Of a DNA stretch of 50,213 nucleotides, positions 40,736 through 49,339 are shown piece by piece. This DNA is from Halorubrum tebenquichense DSM 14210 (lineage in GTDB: Archaea > Halobacteriota > Halobacteria > Halobacteriales > Haloferacaceae). The position numbers and the translations under genes are program-made. The stretch covers positions 26,960-77,172 of the forward strand of contig NZ_AOJD01000002.1 of NCBI RefSeq assembly GCF_000337415.1, read 5' to 3'. Under the pieces are notes generated by a model that did not search any database, was not told the origin of the DNA, and was given only the letters and a program-made list of their open reading frames with translations. Every line of letters starts with the position of its first letter. Positions within the stretch are counted from its first letter, which is position 1.

Positions 40736-41800
40736 TCAGTCCAGCCGCACGGCCTCGTCCCGCTCCGCGGACCGGTAGATCGCGTCGATGACGCGCTGGA
40801 CCCGCAGCGCCTCCTCGACGGTGTTGATCGCGGGGGGCTCGCCCGCGGCGACGCCTTCGAGGAACGTCGCCTGCTCGGCCGCGTGGGCGTCGCCGTCACG
40901 CGTCTCGACTTCGGTGTCAGAGAGGTGGTGGCCGCCGCCGACGCCCGCCTCGTGAACCGTCAGGTCGTCGTTCGCGCGGTCGAACGTCGCGCCCGCATCG
41001 GTGCCGCGGACCACGAACTCCTCGGTGGGCGGGCGGTTCGTCGCCCACGCGACCTCCAGCGAGACGGTGCTGCCGTCGGCGGCGCGGAGGAACGCCGACG
41101 CGGAGTCGTCCACGTCGAACCCCTCGGGACCCGAGTCGTCGCCCCACATGTGGACGTACGCGTAGTCGTCGCGGCCGCCGAACTCGGAGCGCGTCTGCCC
41201 CGAGACCTCGACGACCTCGGGGTGATCGAGGAAGTAGAGGGCCAAGTCGATCGCGTGGACGCCGATGTCGATGAGCGCGCCGCCCCCGGCGACCTCCGCC
41301 GAGGTGAACCACGAGCCGCGTCCGGGGACGCCGCGCCGGCGGACGTAGTTCGCCTCGACGTGGGTGGTCTCGCCGAACCGCCCCTCGTCTTGGTAGTGGT
41401 TGATCACCTGCGCCGGCTCCGCGAACCGGTTGTTGAACCCCACCATACAGAATCCCTCGGCGTCGCGGGCGGCGTCGGCGATGCGCTCGGCGCTCTCGAG
41501 CGAGTGCGCCAGCGGCTTCTCTACGAGCACGTCGAGCCCGGCCGCCAGCGCCGCGGTCGCGTACTCCTCGTGGAAGCGGTTCGGCGTCGTGACGAACACG
41601 GCGTCGCAGTCGTCGAAGAGGGCGGTCTCGTCCTCGTAGGCGGGGACGCCGAACTCCTCGTGGAAGCGCGCGCGGGCGTCGGCGTCGACGTCCATCCCGC
41701 CGACGAGGGTCGCGCCGCGCTCGGTCAGCCGCCTCGCGTGGTGGGACCCGATGCCGCCGAGGCCGACGATCCCGACGGCGACATCGTTCGGATGCGTCAT
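40736..41800 (-). CDS. Gfo/Idh/MocA-family oxidoreductase
   Basis: A 354-residue NAD(P)-dependent oxidoreductase of the glucose-fructose oxidoreductase/inositol dehydrogenase family. The Rossmann motif is VGIVGLGGIGSHHARRL (GxGxxG). The catalytic Lys is in VLVEKPLAHS (EKP), and the C-terminal domain has GGGALIDIGVHAIDLALYFL with the conserved Asp and His. Substrates are usually sugars or polyols; none can be deduced. It is transcribed toward the PQQ-type propeller gene (54 bases away) and follows a small membrane protein gene by about 100 bases. Confidence 0.9.
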   Translation of the reverse strand: MTHPNDVAVGIVGLGGIGSHHARRLTERGATLVGGMDVDADARARFHEEFGVPAYEDETALFDDCDAVFVTTPNRFHEEYATAALAAGLDVLVEKPLAHSLESAERIADAARDAEGFCMVGFNNRFAEPAQVINHYQDEGRFGETTHVEANYVRRRGVPGRGSWFTSAEVAGGGALIDIGVHAIDLALYFLDHPEVVEVSGQTRSEFGGRDDYAYVHMWGDDSGPEGFDVDDSASAFLRAADGSTVSLEVAWATNRPPTEEFVVRGTDAGATFDRANDDLTVHEAGVGGGHHLSDTEVETRDGDAHAAEQATFLEGVAAGEPPAINTVEEALRVQRVIDAIYRSAERDEAVRLD

Positions 41801-41901
41801 GGGCGGCGTTCACGACGACAGTTGTTAAGGCTCACGTCCGTCCGGTTCCGGGACGCGGAACCGTCCCGCTTCGATCCCGCGGCCGGCGGCCGCCCGCGGC
41901 C

Positions 41902-42444
41902 TCACGCGACCGGAACGGCGACGAACGCGACCGCCGCGGTGTCGACGATCGCGGTCGCTGCGGTGTCGAACACCGCGGCCGCTCCGCCGTCGACCAACGC
42001 GGTCGCCGCCCCGTCTACCGTCGCGGGGGACATCGAGTCGACGGTGTCGAGGAGGTCGCCGAGCGCGCCCGCGTTCCCGGCGATCGCGTCGCCGGCATCG
42101 AGCAGCGCCTGGAACTGCTCCGGCTCGCGGACGACGACGAACCGTCCGACCGACGCGCCGGTGACGAGCAGGGCGAGGAGGGCGAGCGCCCGCGAGATCG
42201 CGAGCAGCTTCAACAGGATCGGGATCGACAGCGCGAGCGCGAGCGCGGCGACGACCCCGGTGACGACCTCGCCGAACGACCCGCCGTCGGCGAGGTCGAC
42301 GACGCCCGCGCCGGACAGGAGGACGAACCCGCCGACCCCGAGGAGCAGCGACCCCCACATGAACGCCGCCAACAGCCGCACCGGACCGTCGTAGCCCGAT
42401 CCGGCGTCGTCGGGAACGTCGTCGTGGACCCACGGGTTTCGCAT
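41902..42444 (-). CDS. Small membrane protein, unknown
   Basis: A 180-residue protein with hydrophobic helices near residues 26-47, 59-75 and 80-106, and a long C-terminal region made largely of Ala, Val and Asp with repeated A-T-A-L/I-V-D units (VDGAATALVDGGAAAVFDTA, ATAIVDTAAVAFVAVPVA). That tail is low-complexity and could form a beta or coiled structure. It begins ATG 42444 with NPWVHDDVPDDAGSG. A modest AT stretch (CTCATATAGATCG) lies about 25 bases upstream. No family is recognised. Confidence 0.66.
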   Translation of the reverse strand: MRNPWVHDDVPDDAGSGYDGPVRLLAAFMWGSLLLGVGGFVLLSGAGVVDLADGGSFGEVVTGVVAALALALSIPILLKLLAISRALALLALLVTGASVGRFVVVREPEQFQALLDAGDAIAGNAGALGDLLDTVDSMSPATVDGAATALVDGGAAAVFDTAATAIVDTAAVAFVAVPVA

Positions 42445-42512
42445 ACGCGCACTCGGCGGTGGAACCTCATATAGATCGCTTCAGATCTCGGGAACGATCG
42501 GCGTGAAACGGC

Positions 42513-44282
42513 TCACTCCTCGGGCCGCGGCCCGGTCATCCACTCGCTCGCCTGCGGCTCGGCCGGGTCGGTGACGACCTCGACGAGCGCCGGGCCGTCC
42601 CGGGCGCGGGCGCGCTCGACGGCGTCGCCGACCGCGTCGCGCTCGCGGACGCGCTCCGCCGGCAGGCCCATCCCCGACGCGACCGCGACGAGGTCGAGGC
42701 CGGTCTCCGCCCAGCCGTAGCTCCCCTCGGGGAAGTCGTACGACCGCGACGCCTCCTCGCTGATGATCGCGTAGTCGTCGTTGTTGAGCGCGATCACGGT
42801 GACGTCTATCCCCTCGCTCGCCAGCGTGTGGAGCTCGTGAACGCACATCATGAGCCCGCCGTCGCCGGTGAGCGCGACCACGTCGCGGTCGGGGTTCGCC
42901 AGTTTCGCGCCCATCGCCGACGGCAGCCCGGTGCCCATCGTGGCCCACGAGCCGGGGTTGACGTACGACTGCGGCCCGAAGGCCGGGAACGAGACGAGCG
43001 TCCACAGTCGGAACCCGCCCGCGTCGGCGGTGACGACCGCCTCCTCGGGGACCGCGTCGCGCACCGCCGAGAGGACCTCGACCGACCGGAGCGGGGCGTC
43101 GTCGCGGTCGTCGTCACCCGCGTCTCCCGCAGACAGCGCCGCGAACCGCTCGCGGTCGGCGGCGCGGACGGACTCCGCGCGCTCCGCGCCGGGGGGAGCG
43201 CCGGACGCGCCGTCGGCGAGTCGTTCGTCGTCCGCGAGCCGCTCGTCGAGCGCGCGCAGGAAGCGGTCGGCGTCGGCGACGACACCGCGGTCGGTCTCGT
43301 AGCCGAAGCCCACGTCGTCGCCGTCGAGCGTGACGTGGACCAGCGTCTCGGGCATCGAGACGGACCACGAGGCGGTCGCGACCGCGTCGAGGTCGGAGCC
43401 GACGACGAGGCCGACGTCGGCGTCCGCGAGGAGGGCGCGGAGCTCCGCGCTCGCGCCGCCACAGAGGACGCCGGCCGACAGGGGGTGGCTCTCGGGGAGC
43501 GTCCCCTTCCCCTTGTACGTCGTCACGACCGGCGCGTCCAGTCGCTCGGCGGCCGCGCGGAGCGCGTCGCTCGCGCCGGACCGCCTGACGCCGCCGCCAG
43601 CGAGGACGACGGGCGACGACGCCTCACCGAGCAGGTCGGTGACCTCGCGCATCGCGTCGGCCGGCGGCCTCGGCGGGGGCGACGGGTCGCGGTCGCCGAC
43701 CGCCGGCTGGGGGGTCCGGCTCGCGAGGACGTCCTTCGGAATGCCGACGCGGACCGGTCCCTGCGGGTGTTCGCGGGCGGTCCGGATCGCCTCGACGACG
43801 GCCGGCACCGCGCCAGACGGCGAGTCGACGGTGACGTTCTCCTTGACCACCGTGTCGTACGTCTCCGGCGGCGTCTCGTGGATCCCGTCGCCGCCGCGGA
43901 CCGAGCGCTCCGTCTCGACGGCGAGGTGGAGCAATGGGACGCAGTCGTTCAGGGCGTTCTTCAGCCCGTTCATCGCGTTCGTGTCGCCCGGCCCGGGGAC
44001 GACGCAGGTGGCCGCCATCCCGCCCGGCTCGCTCGTCTCGGCGTATCCCCACGCCTGGTGGGAGACGGCGGTCTCGTGGCGGGCGACGACGAACCGCGCG
44101 TCGCGGTCGGCGAGCGCGCGGTTCAGCGGGAGGGTCTGTTTGCCGGGGATGCCGAAGACGGTGTCGACGCCGCGGTCGAGCATGGCGTCGACGACCGCCT
44201 CCGCGACGGTCGGATCGTCGTCGCCGGCGGCGGCCTCGTCGTCTACGGCCTCGTCGCGACTGGCGGGGTCGTCCGAGTCCAT
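42513..44282 (-). CDS. Thiamine-diphosphate-dependent enzyme (acetolactate synthase-like)
   Basis: A 589-residue ThDP enzyme in the acetolactate synthase/pyruvate oxidase/benzoylformate decarboxylase family. The N-terminal domain holds the catalytic Glu in ARHETAVSHQAWGYAETSEP. A central domain (about residues 220-350) has VVLAGGGVRRSG and TYKGKGTLPESHPLSAGVL. The C-terminal domain holds the ThDP/Mg motif VVALTGDGGLMMCVHELHTL followed by IALNNDDYAIIS (GDG...NND). The start at ATG 44282 is chosen over an upstream Arg/Pro-rich extension. The true substrate is unknown; no small regulatory subunit lies beside it, which argues against standard branched-chain acetolactate synthase. It is divergent from a sugar isomerase/epimerase-type gene. 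Confidence 0.88.
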   Translation of the reverse strand: MDSDDPASRDEAVDDEAAAGDDDPTVAEAVVDAMLDRGVDTVFGIPGKQTLPLNRALADRDARFVVARHETAVSHQAWGYAETSEPGGMAATCVVPGPGDTNAMNGLKNALNDCVPLLHLAVETERSVRGGDGIHETPPETYDTVVKENVTVDSPSGAVPAVVEAIRTAREHPQGPVRVGIPKDVLASRTPQPAVGDRDPSPPPRPPADAMREVTDLLGEASSPVVLAGGGVRRSGASDALRAAAERLDAPVVTTYKGKGTLPESHPLSAGVLCGGASAELRALLADADVGLVVGSDLDAVATASWSVSMPETLVHVTLDGDDVGFGYETDRGVVADADRFLRALDERLADDERLADGASGAPPGAERAESVRAADRERFAALSAGDAGDDDRDDAPLRSVEVLSAVRDAVPEEAVVTADAGGFRLWTLVSFPAFGPQSYVNPGSWATMGTGLPSAMGAKLANPDRDVVALTGDGGLMMCVHELHTLASEGIDVTVIALNNDDYAIISEEASRSYDFPEGSYGWAETGLDLVAVASGMGLPAERVRERDAVGDAVERARARDGPALVEVVTDPAEPQASEWMTGPRPEE

Positions 44283-44458
44283 ACCGCGAACTCGACCGAC
44301 CGGGTGTTGAAGGCTTCGACGCGGAGCGGACCGAGAGCGGGGTCGGGGAGAGAGGGGCAACGGAACCCCGCGGCGCGGACGGTCCCTGGGCGGTCGCGCC
44401 GCCGAAACGACGACGCTCCCGCCGAAACGGCTACGGTCCGGGCGCGAGAGCGACCACC

Positions 44459-45220
44459 ATGGTCGACTGCGCCGTCCAACTGTACGCGCTCCGCGACCTC
44501 GACGCGTCGGTCCCGGATCTCCTCGAACTGGTCGCCGGCGCGGGCTTCGACGGAGTCGAGTTCGCCTACCGCGTCCGAGACGAGTCGCCCGAGACCGTCC
44601 GCGAGGCCCTCGATCGGACCGGCCTCGACGCGGCCGCCGCGCACGTCTCCGTCGACGCGCTGGAGGACGACTACCCGGCGACGATCGACTTCTACGACCG
44701 GCTCGGCGTCGACCGGCTCGTGGTCCCCTGGCTCGATCCGAGTCGCTTCGAAACGACGGCGGCCGTCGACGCGGTCGCGACCCGGCTGAGCGACCTCGCC
44801 GCCGCCCTCGATCGCGACGGGTTCCGGCTGGCGTACCACACGCACGACCACGAGTTCGTCGCGCTCGGCGGAGGGACCGACCCCCGCGCGGGCGAGACCG
44901 CTCTCGACGCGCTGCTCGCCCGCACGGACGACAGGCTCGGCTTCGAGCCGGACGTCGGCTGGGCCGCGGTCGGCGGCGTCGACCCCGCGGCGCTGATCGA
45001 CCGCTACGCGGACCGGATCACGCACGTTCACGTCGCCGACGCCGACGTGGACCGGGGCGCTTCCGTCGCGCTCGGCGAGGGGGACGTGGACCTCAACGCG
45101 GTCGTCGCGAGCGCCCGCGCCGCCGACGCGACGTGGCTCGTGTACGAGCACGACGACCCGCGGAGCCCGCGGTCGTCGATCGAGCGGGGCGCGGCGGCGC
45201 TCCGGGACGCCCTGCGGTGA
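44459..45220 (+). CDS. Sugar phosphate isomerase/epimerase-type TIM barrel
   Basis: A 253-residue member of the xylose isomerase-like TIM-barrel superfamily (AP endonuclease 2 fold). It starts VDCAVQLYALRDLDASVPDL and contains GFDGVEFAYRV, then AAHVSVDALEDD, LAYHTHDHEFVALGGG, GFEPDVGWAAVGGVDPAALI and THVHVADADV, which carry the metal-binding Glu, His and Asp pattern. It ends TWLVYEHDDPRSPRSSIERG. Members isomerise sugars, inosose or hydroxypyruvate. ATG 44459 starts the barrel. Divergent from the ThDP enzyme, and near the Gfo/Idh/MocA gene, it suggests a shared carbohydrate or polyol theme. Confidence 0.88.
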   Translation: MVDCAVQLYALRDLDASVPDLLELVAGAGFDGVEFAYRVRDESPETVREALDRTGLDAAAAHVSVDALEDDYPATIDFYDRLGVDRLVVPWLDPSRFETTAAVDAVATRLSDLAAALDRDGFRLAYHTHDHEFVALGGGTDPRAGETALDALLARTDDRLGFEPDVGWAAVGGVDPAALIDRYADRITHVHVADADVDRGASVALGEGDVDLNAVVASARAADATWLVYEHDDPRSPRSSIERGAAALRDALR

Positions 45221-45239
45221 GTCGCTCTATCGCGGTCGG

Positions 45240-47231
45240 TCACTCCGCGACGTTCGTCTCGCGGACGCGGACGCCCTTCCGCCCGAGGTGGCGCATCTGC
45301 CGCTGGGCGAACTCCTCCTCGCTCGACCCGCGCGTCGCGAGGACGTAGACGAGCGCGGAGCCGGTCGGCCGCATCGTCCGGCCGGCGCGCTGCGAGCCCT
45401 GCCGCCGGGAGCCCCCCAGTCCGCTCGCGACGACCGCGAGTTCGGCGTTCGGGAGGTCGATCCCCTCGTCGCCGACGCGGGAGACGACGAGGACGTCGAG
45501 GTCGTCGTCGCGCGCGCCGTCGGTCTCTTCCGTGTTGTCGCCGTCCGCGTCGCCCTCCTCCGCGCGGAACCGCCGGAACAGTTCGGCGCGCTCGTGGTGG
45601 GGCGTCTCGCCGCTGATGAAGGGCGCGTCCAGCGCGTCCGCGATGGCGTTCCCGTGGTCGAGGTACTCGACGAAGACGAGCGCCTTCTTATCTCGGTGGG
45701 CCGCGAGCAGGTAGCGGATCTCCTCGATTTTCGCGGGATTTTCGGCCGCGACGCGTCTGCGCTCCCGGCCGTCCGCGGCGGCGTACTCGCTCTGCGCCAG
45801 TTCGTCGCGCCACGGGACGTACCGGATCTCCACCTCCGGCTCCTGAACGAACCCGGCCTCGAACAGGGAGTCCCAGTCGGCCCCGATCGGCCCGCCGATC
45901 AGGGTGTATATCTCCTCCTCGCTGCCGGTCTCGCTGACCGGCGTCGCCGAGAGCCCCAGTCGGTGTTTGCTCTGGAGTTCGGCGGTGCGGGAGTAGACGG
46001 GGGCGGTGATGTGGTGCGCCTCGTCGAAGCAGATCAGGCCCCACTCGCGGGAGTCGAAGAGGCTCCGGTGGCGGTCCATTCCGGCGATCTGGTAGGTCGC
46101 GATCGTGACGGGGCGGACCTCCTTCGTCCCGCCGTGGTACAGTCCGATGTCGGCGGGGTCGACCGTGGAGTGTTCCAGGAGCTCCTCGCGCCACTGGTCC
46201 GCCAACTCGCGCGAGGGGACCAGTATCAGCGTCTCGCCGCCGACCGCGGCGATGGTCGCGATGGCGGCGACCGTCTTCCCGGATCCGGGCGGCCCGACGT
46301 ACACGCCGGACTTGCGGTCGAGGAACTGGTCGACCCACGCCCGCTGGTAGTCGCGCAGCTCGGTCGTGAGGTCGACGTCGACGGGGTCGCCGGTCGCGAG
46401 GTCGCGGTCGTCCTCGACCGGGTAGCCGGCGTCGTAGAGCGCGCGCTTGACCGCGGCGACCGCGTCCTCGTTGACCCACGCCTCGGTGTCGGAGATGGGC
46501 GCGCGGAGGTGGTCGTCGTCGAGGTGCTGGTCGGCGACGTTCCCCATCAGGTTCTCGGAGGCGGCTTCGAGGACGACGTAGCCGTCCGCGTGGGTATATA
46601 AGCGAAAGCGGTGCGCGCGCCGCCACTGGTCGCGCACCCACTCTTCGAGGTGGTCGTAGCGGCACGGCAGCACCGAGCGGAGCGCGCCCACGAGCGCGTC
46701 GGCGTCGTCGAACGGCGCGGCCCACACGTCCTCCTGTCTGATCCGGTAGAGGTAGCCGCGGGTCCCCGGCTCGGTGCCGGTGGTGTCGACGAGGTTGGCG
46801 AACTGCGAGAGCCGCGCGCGGGTGTACTGCGTCGGCCGGTCGACGACGATCTCGCGGCGCTTCGGGAACACGACGACGCGCTCGCGGCTCGCCAGCGCGC
46901 CCCAGTCGCGCGGGTAGAAGACGACGGGGTCGGCCTCGACGTCGAGTCGGTCCACGTCGCCGCGGTCGACGAGCGCGCCGAGCGCGTCGCGGGCCGCCGC
47001 CTGCGTGGTCCCCAGTCGCCGGGCGACTTCGCTCGCGGTCGCGACCGGGCGCTCCTCGGCTTCGAGCGCCTCGTGGAAGCGGTCGATCGAGAGGTCCTCC
47101 GGAGCGTCCTCGGAGTCGTCGGGGGCGGCATCCGCGTCGCTGTCGCCACCATTCCCGCCGTCGACGCCCTGGCCGACCGGGGTCTCGTCGTCGGATCCGG
47201 CGGGATCGCCGGTGTCGTCGGTCATTGCCAT
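45240..47231 (-). CDS. XPB/Rad25-type superfamily 2 helicase
   Basis: A 663-residue DNA helicase of the XPB/Rad25 type, an ATP-dependent 3'-5' translocase linked to repair and transcription. An acidic N-terminal tail (1-45) leads into a winged-helix segment (TASEVARRLGTTQAAARDAL) and a damage-recognition-like region. The helicase core has LRDYQRAWVDQFLDRKSG, Walker A GPPGSGKTV, TLILVPSRELADQW, DEAH in LICFDEAHHITAPVYS, motif III GLSATPV, the C-terminal lobe with ALVFVEYLDHGNAIADALD, and motif VI GSRRQGSQRAGRTMRP. The second ATG at 47225 is an alternative start. It converges on the sugar isomerase gene 19 bases away. Confidence 0.93.
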   Translation of the reverse strand: MAMTDDTGDPAGSDDETPVGQGVDGGNGGDSDADAAPDDSEDAPEDLSIDRFHEALEAEERPVATASEVARRLGTTQAAARDALGALVDRGDVDRLDVEADPVVFYPRDWGALASRERVVVFPKRREIVVDRPTQYTRARLSQFANLVDTTGTEPGTRGYLYRIRQEDVWAAPFDDADALVGALRSVLPCRYDHLEEWVRDQWRRAHRFRLYTHADGYVVLEAASENLMGNVADQHLDDDHLRAPISDTEAWVNEDAVAAVKRALYDAGYPVEDDRDLATGDPVDVDLTTELRDYQRAWVDQFLDRKSGVYVGPPGSGKTVAAIATIAAVGGETLILVPSRELADQWREELLEHSTVDPADIGLYHGGTKEVRPVTIATYQIAGMDRHRSLFDSREWGLICFDEAHHITAPVYSRTAELQSKHRLGLSATPVSETGSEEEIYTLIGGPIGADWDSLFEAGFVQEPEVEIRYVPWRDELAQSEYAAADGRERRRVAAENPAKIEEIRYLLAAHRDKKALVFVEYLDHGNAIADALDAPFISGETPHHERAELFRRFRAEEGDADGDNTEETDGARDDDLDVLVVSRVGDEGIDLPNAELAVVASGLGGSRRQGSQRAGRTMRPTGSALVYVLATRGSSEEEFAQRQMRHLGRKGVRVRETNVAE

Positions 47232-47379
47232 CGATTCGGTCGCGACGCGGAAATGGGTAGCGTCACCGGCTCGGCGCTCGCGAACCGTGACGGAACACGG
47301 TCACGACGAGGATCTTACTGCGGTGGCGCGTGCCTGCGAGCGGCCGACAGGCCGCGAGTCAGCACGCGCGAGGGAGTCG

Positions 47380-47610
47380 GTCGCCGGAGCGAAGCGACGG
47401 CGACCGACGAGGCTGGGGAGGTGTGAGGTGCTGTGCGGGGCGGGACTCGAAGGGGCAGCCGGGAGGCGGGCGCAGGCGACGTAAGCACCGCAGGAACGAG
47501 CGGAGCGAGTGACGAGGAGCGCAGCGAGCGTGCGCCCACCTCCCGGCTGGGGCTTCGGTGGTCTTAATCACCGAGGTCGTCGCGTAGCGAGCAGCTGGGG
47601 CTTCATGAGA
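47380..47610. repeat. GC-rich interspersed hairpin repeat (possible noncoding RNA)
   Basis: A dense structured element between two minus-strand genes. The left arm CAGCCGGGAGGCGGGCGCA (47456-47474) is almost perfectly complementary (18 of 19) to TGCGCCCACCTCCCGGCTG (47531-47549), with a 56-base loop rich in GAGCG and AGCGAG words. GCTGGGGCTT occurs twice, at 47546 and 47594, 48 bases apart, as a direct repeat. The stretch 47441-47460 (GGGACTCGAAGGGGCAGCC) precedes the left arm. The pattern is like the high-copy intergenic repeats I know from Halorubrum genomes; its copy number cannot be seen here. The 430 bases 47232-47660 hold no protein gene. Confidence 0.55.
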
Positions 47611-47660
47611 CTCGATCGCGTTCTCGGAAAAATCACCGTCGACCCGGTCTCGAACCCGAT

Positions 47661-48407
47661 CTAGTCCGACGATCGGTTCCGACACCGCCGCGAGGTGATC
47701 GCCTCCTTCGAGCGGAACCGGCAGCCGCAGACGGTACAGCGCACGAACGGGTCGCCGGGCGCGGTCTCCAACCGGTGCTCGCCCACCTCGAACGGGCGCG
47801 TCACGGTCCGCGGGCGGATCCGGTCTGGAATCGGCGTCGACGCCGACTCTGAGAGCGCCGCCCGCACGGCGATGGTGTCCACGTCGACGCCGTCCCACCG
47901 CGAGGCCTCGAGCGCCGCCTCGCGGTCCGCGACCTCGGTCCAGCCGGTGACGACGACCGGCGAGTTCGTCTCCGTGTCGCTGACGACCACGACGAAGCGG
48001 ACGCCGCCCTCGACGAGCGCGAACCGCCAGCCGTCGGTGCTGTTCCACCGGAGCTGTCCCTCGCGGATCGCGTCGCTCACGGTGCGCGTCGACACGTACC
48101 GGCCGGGCTGTTCCAGCCGCTCGCGGAAGTGGTCGGTCAGCGCGTAGAGCGAGGGGTCGCGCACCGGCGGGTCCGTCGGCGTTCGGGTGACGGACTCGCC
48201 GCGGGAGGGCGAATCGACCGGTCGATAGTCCGCGGCCCGGTCGGGTCGGCCGGCCCGAGCGCGGCGGCGCGCTGGCGACTCCGGCGGGGACCGGGGTCGC
48301 GCACCCGCGTCTCGGCTCGCGGCGGCGGTCGTGGAAGCGGTCCGACGCTCCGTCGATCCGGGCCCGAGGGGCTCCGCGTCCCCCGACCCGCCCTGTCGGG
48401 ATGCCAC
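47661..48407 (-). CDS. Haloarchaeal protein with C-terminal Cys knuckle
   Basis: A 248-residue protein. Residues 1-75 are a disordered Arg/Pro/Ser/Ala stretch. From residue 85 a globular alpha/beta domain follows: LYALTDHFRERLEQPGRYVS, TVSDAIREGQLRWNSTDGWR, FALVEGGVRFVVVVSDTETN and VVVTGWTEVADREAALEAS. The C-terminus carries FVRCTVCGCRFRSKEAITSR with three Cys (CxxCxC) and a final Cys at RRCRNR, a probable zinc knuckle. The TATA element CTTAAG lies 27 bases upstream of ATG 48407, supporting the start. The domain is not recognised by name. It may bind nucleic acid through the zinc knuckle. Confidence 0.68.
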   Translation of the reverse strand: MASRQGGSGDAEPLGPGSTERRTASTTAAASRDAGARPRSPPESPARRRARAGRPDRAADYRPVDSPSRGESVTRTPTDPPVRDPSLYALTDHFRERLEQPGRYVSTRTVSDAIREGQLRWNSTDGWRFALVEGGVRFVVVVSDTETNSPVVVTGWTEVADREAALEASRWDGVDVDTIAVRAALSESASTPIPDRIRPRTVTRPFEVGEHRLETAPGDPFVRCTVCGCRFRSKEAITSRRCRNRSSD

Positions 48408-48430
48408 TACGATACCGTACCGAGTGCGCT

Positions 48431-48436
48431 CTTAAG
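48431..48436 (-). promoter_or_regulatory. TATA element of the 48407 gene
   Basis: CTTAAG centred about 27 bases upstream of ATG 48407. Typical position for a leaderless transcript. Confidence 0.5.
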
Positions 48437-48532
48437 TGTGTTACGCCGACACAGGGGTGCGACCCACCGATCAGGATCCGTCGCGAGCCGCGGAAGCGAC
48501 TTTATCGGTCGCTCCGCACTCGGGCTCCGGAC

Positions 48533-49150
48533 TCACGCGAGCGACTCGCAGGCCTCGCCGTCACCGTCGGCGTCAAGGGCGTGCGGATCGCCGGCCGTGC
48601 GGTCGAGGACCGCGTTCGCCTGCGCCTGCGTGTCGAAGTCGCCGCAGTCGTAGTCGCCGTCCTCCGGGAGCGGCGGGATCTCGACGCCCCCGACCGTCTC
48701 GCCGCTCTCGTAGGCGGACTCGTCGAAGTTCCAGAGGCCGACGCCGCGCTCCCTCGCGTCCGACTCGGCGGCGGCGTACGCGTCCCGCTTCGCGAACTCG
48801 CCGTCGTACAGCCGCGCGTACCCGTCCGTCAGCAGGCGCTCGTTGAAGTCCTCGCCGTCGACGTAGAGATACGTCAACAGTCGCCCGAAGCCCCCGCGAC
48901 GGTCCGCTCGCTCGTCGACGGCGACGACGACTTCCTCGCCGGCGAGTTCGGACTCGGCGAACGCCGACGCCTCGGCTCCCCACGTTCCGAGGTGTGCCCG
49001 TCTGGCGGCCGTCTCCGGGATGCCCTCGAACTCGTCGGGCGTCGTCGATCCGACGCTCGTCTCGGGCGTGTCGACGCCGAGGAGCCTGACGGTGTCGACC
49101 TCGCCGCTCGGGAACTCGACTTCCATCGTGTCGCCGTCGACGACGCGCAC
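48533..49150 (-). CDS. Staphylococcal-type nuclease with Excalibur domain; natural N-terminus interrupted
   Basis: A thermonuclease-fold (SNase) protein with a calcium-binding Excalibur tail. The frame shown starts at GTG 49150 and gives 205 residues: VVDGDTMEVEFPSGEVDTVR and LLGVDTPET (active-site Asp/Thr/Glu region), GRLLTYLYVDGEDFNERLLT, then GYARLYDGEFAKRDAY, and at the end DYDCGDFDTQAQANAVLD with DADGDGEACESL (Excalibur DxDxDG). In frame further upstream lies a lipoprotein signal (RRGALALALLLLVAGC), but the ATG at 49309 that would start it is followed by TAG at 49306-49304. No other ATG, GTG or TTG starts this stretch before 49150. A TATA element is well placed for ATG 49309. So export is lost unless CTG is used as a start or the TAG is an error. 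Confidence 0.72.
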   Translation of the reverse strand: MRVVDGDTMEVEFPSGEVDTVRLLGVDTPETSVGSTTPDEFEGIPETAARRAHLGTWGAEASAFAESELAGEEVVVAVDERADRRGGFGRLLTYLYVDGEDFNERLLTDGYARLYDGEFAKRDAYAAAESDARERGVGLWNFDESAYESGETVGGVEIPPLPEDGDYDCGDFDTQAQANAVLDRTAGDPHALDADGDGEACESLA

Positions 49151-49332
49151 GACCGTGACGGTCCACGCCGTGTCGTCGGGATCGTAGGGAGAGACGCCCT
49201 CGGGGTCGTCCGGCGGGCCCTGGCTGTCAGCGGTCGGGACCGTTCCGCCGACACAGCCCGCGACGAGGAGGAGCAGGGCGAGTGCGAGCGCACCGCGGCG
49301 AGACTACATGGATAACGGTTACTGGCGAGCGG

Positions 49333-49339
49333 CAAAAGC
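49333..49339 (-). promoter_or_regulatory. TATA element pointing at the interrupted nuclease start
   Basis: Minus-strand GCTTTTG centred about 27 bases from the ATG at 49309, exactly where a leaderless promoter for the full lipoprotein frame would be. Confidence 0.45.

Noticed and set aside
42513..44282. Calling the ThDP enzyme ilvB
   Set aside because: No ilvN or ilvC beside it, and conserved blocks alone do not separate IlvB from related decarboxylases and hydrolases.
47436..47462. tRNA T-arm-like stretch (GGGACTCGAAGGGG)
   Set aside because: No acceptor stem, anticodon arm or D-arm can be folded around it; it belongs to the hairpin repeat.
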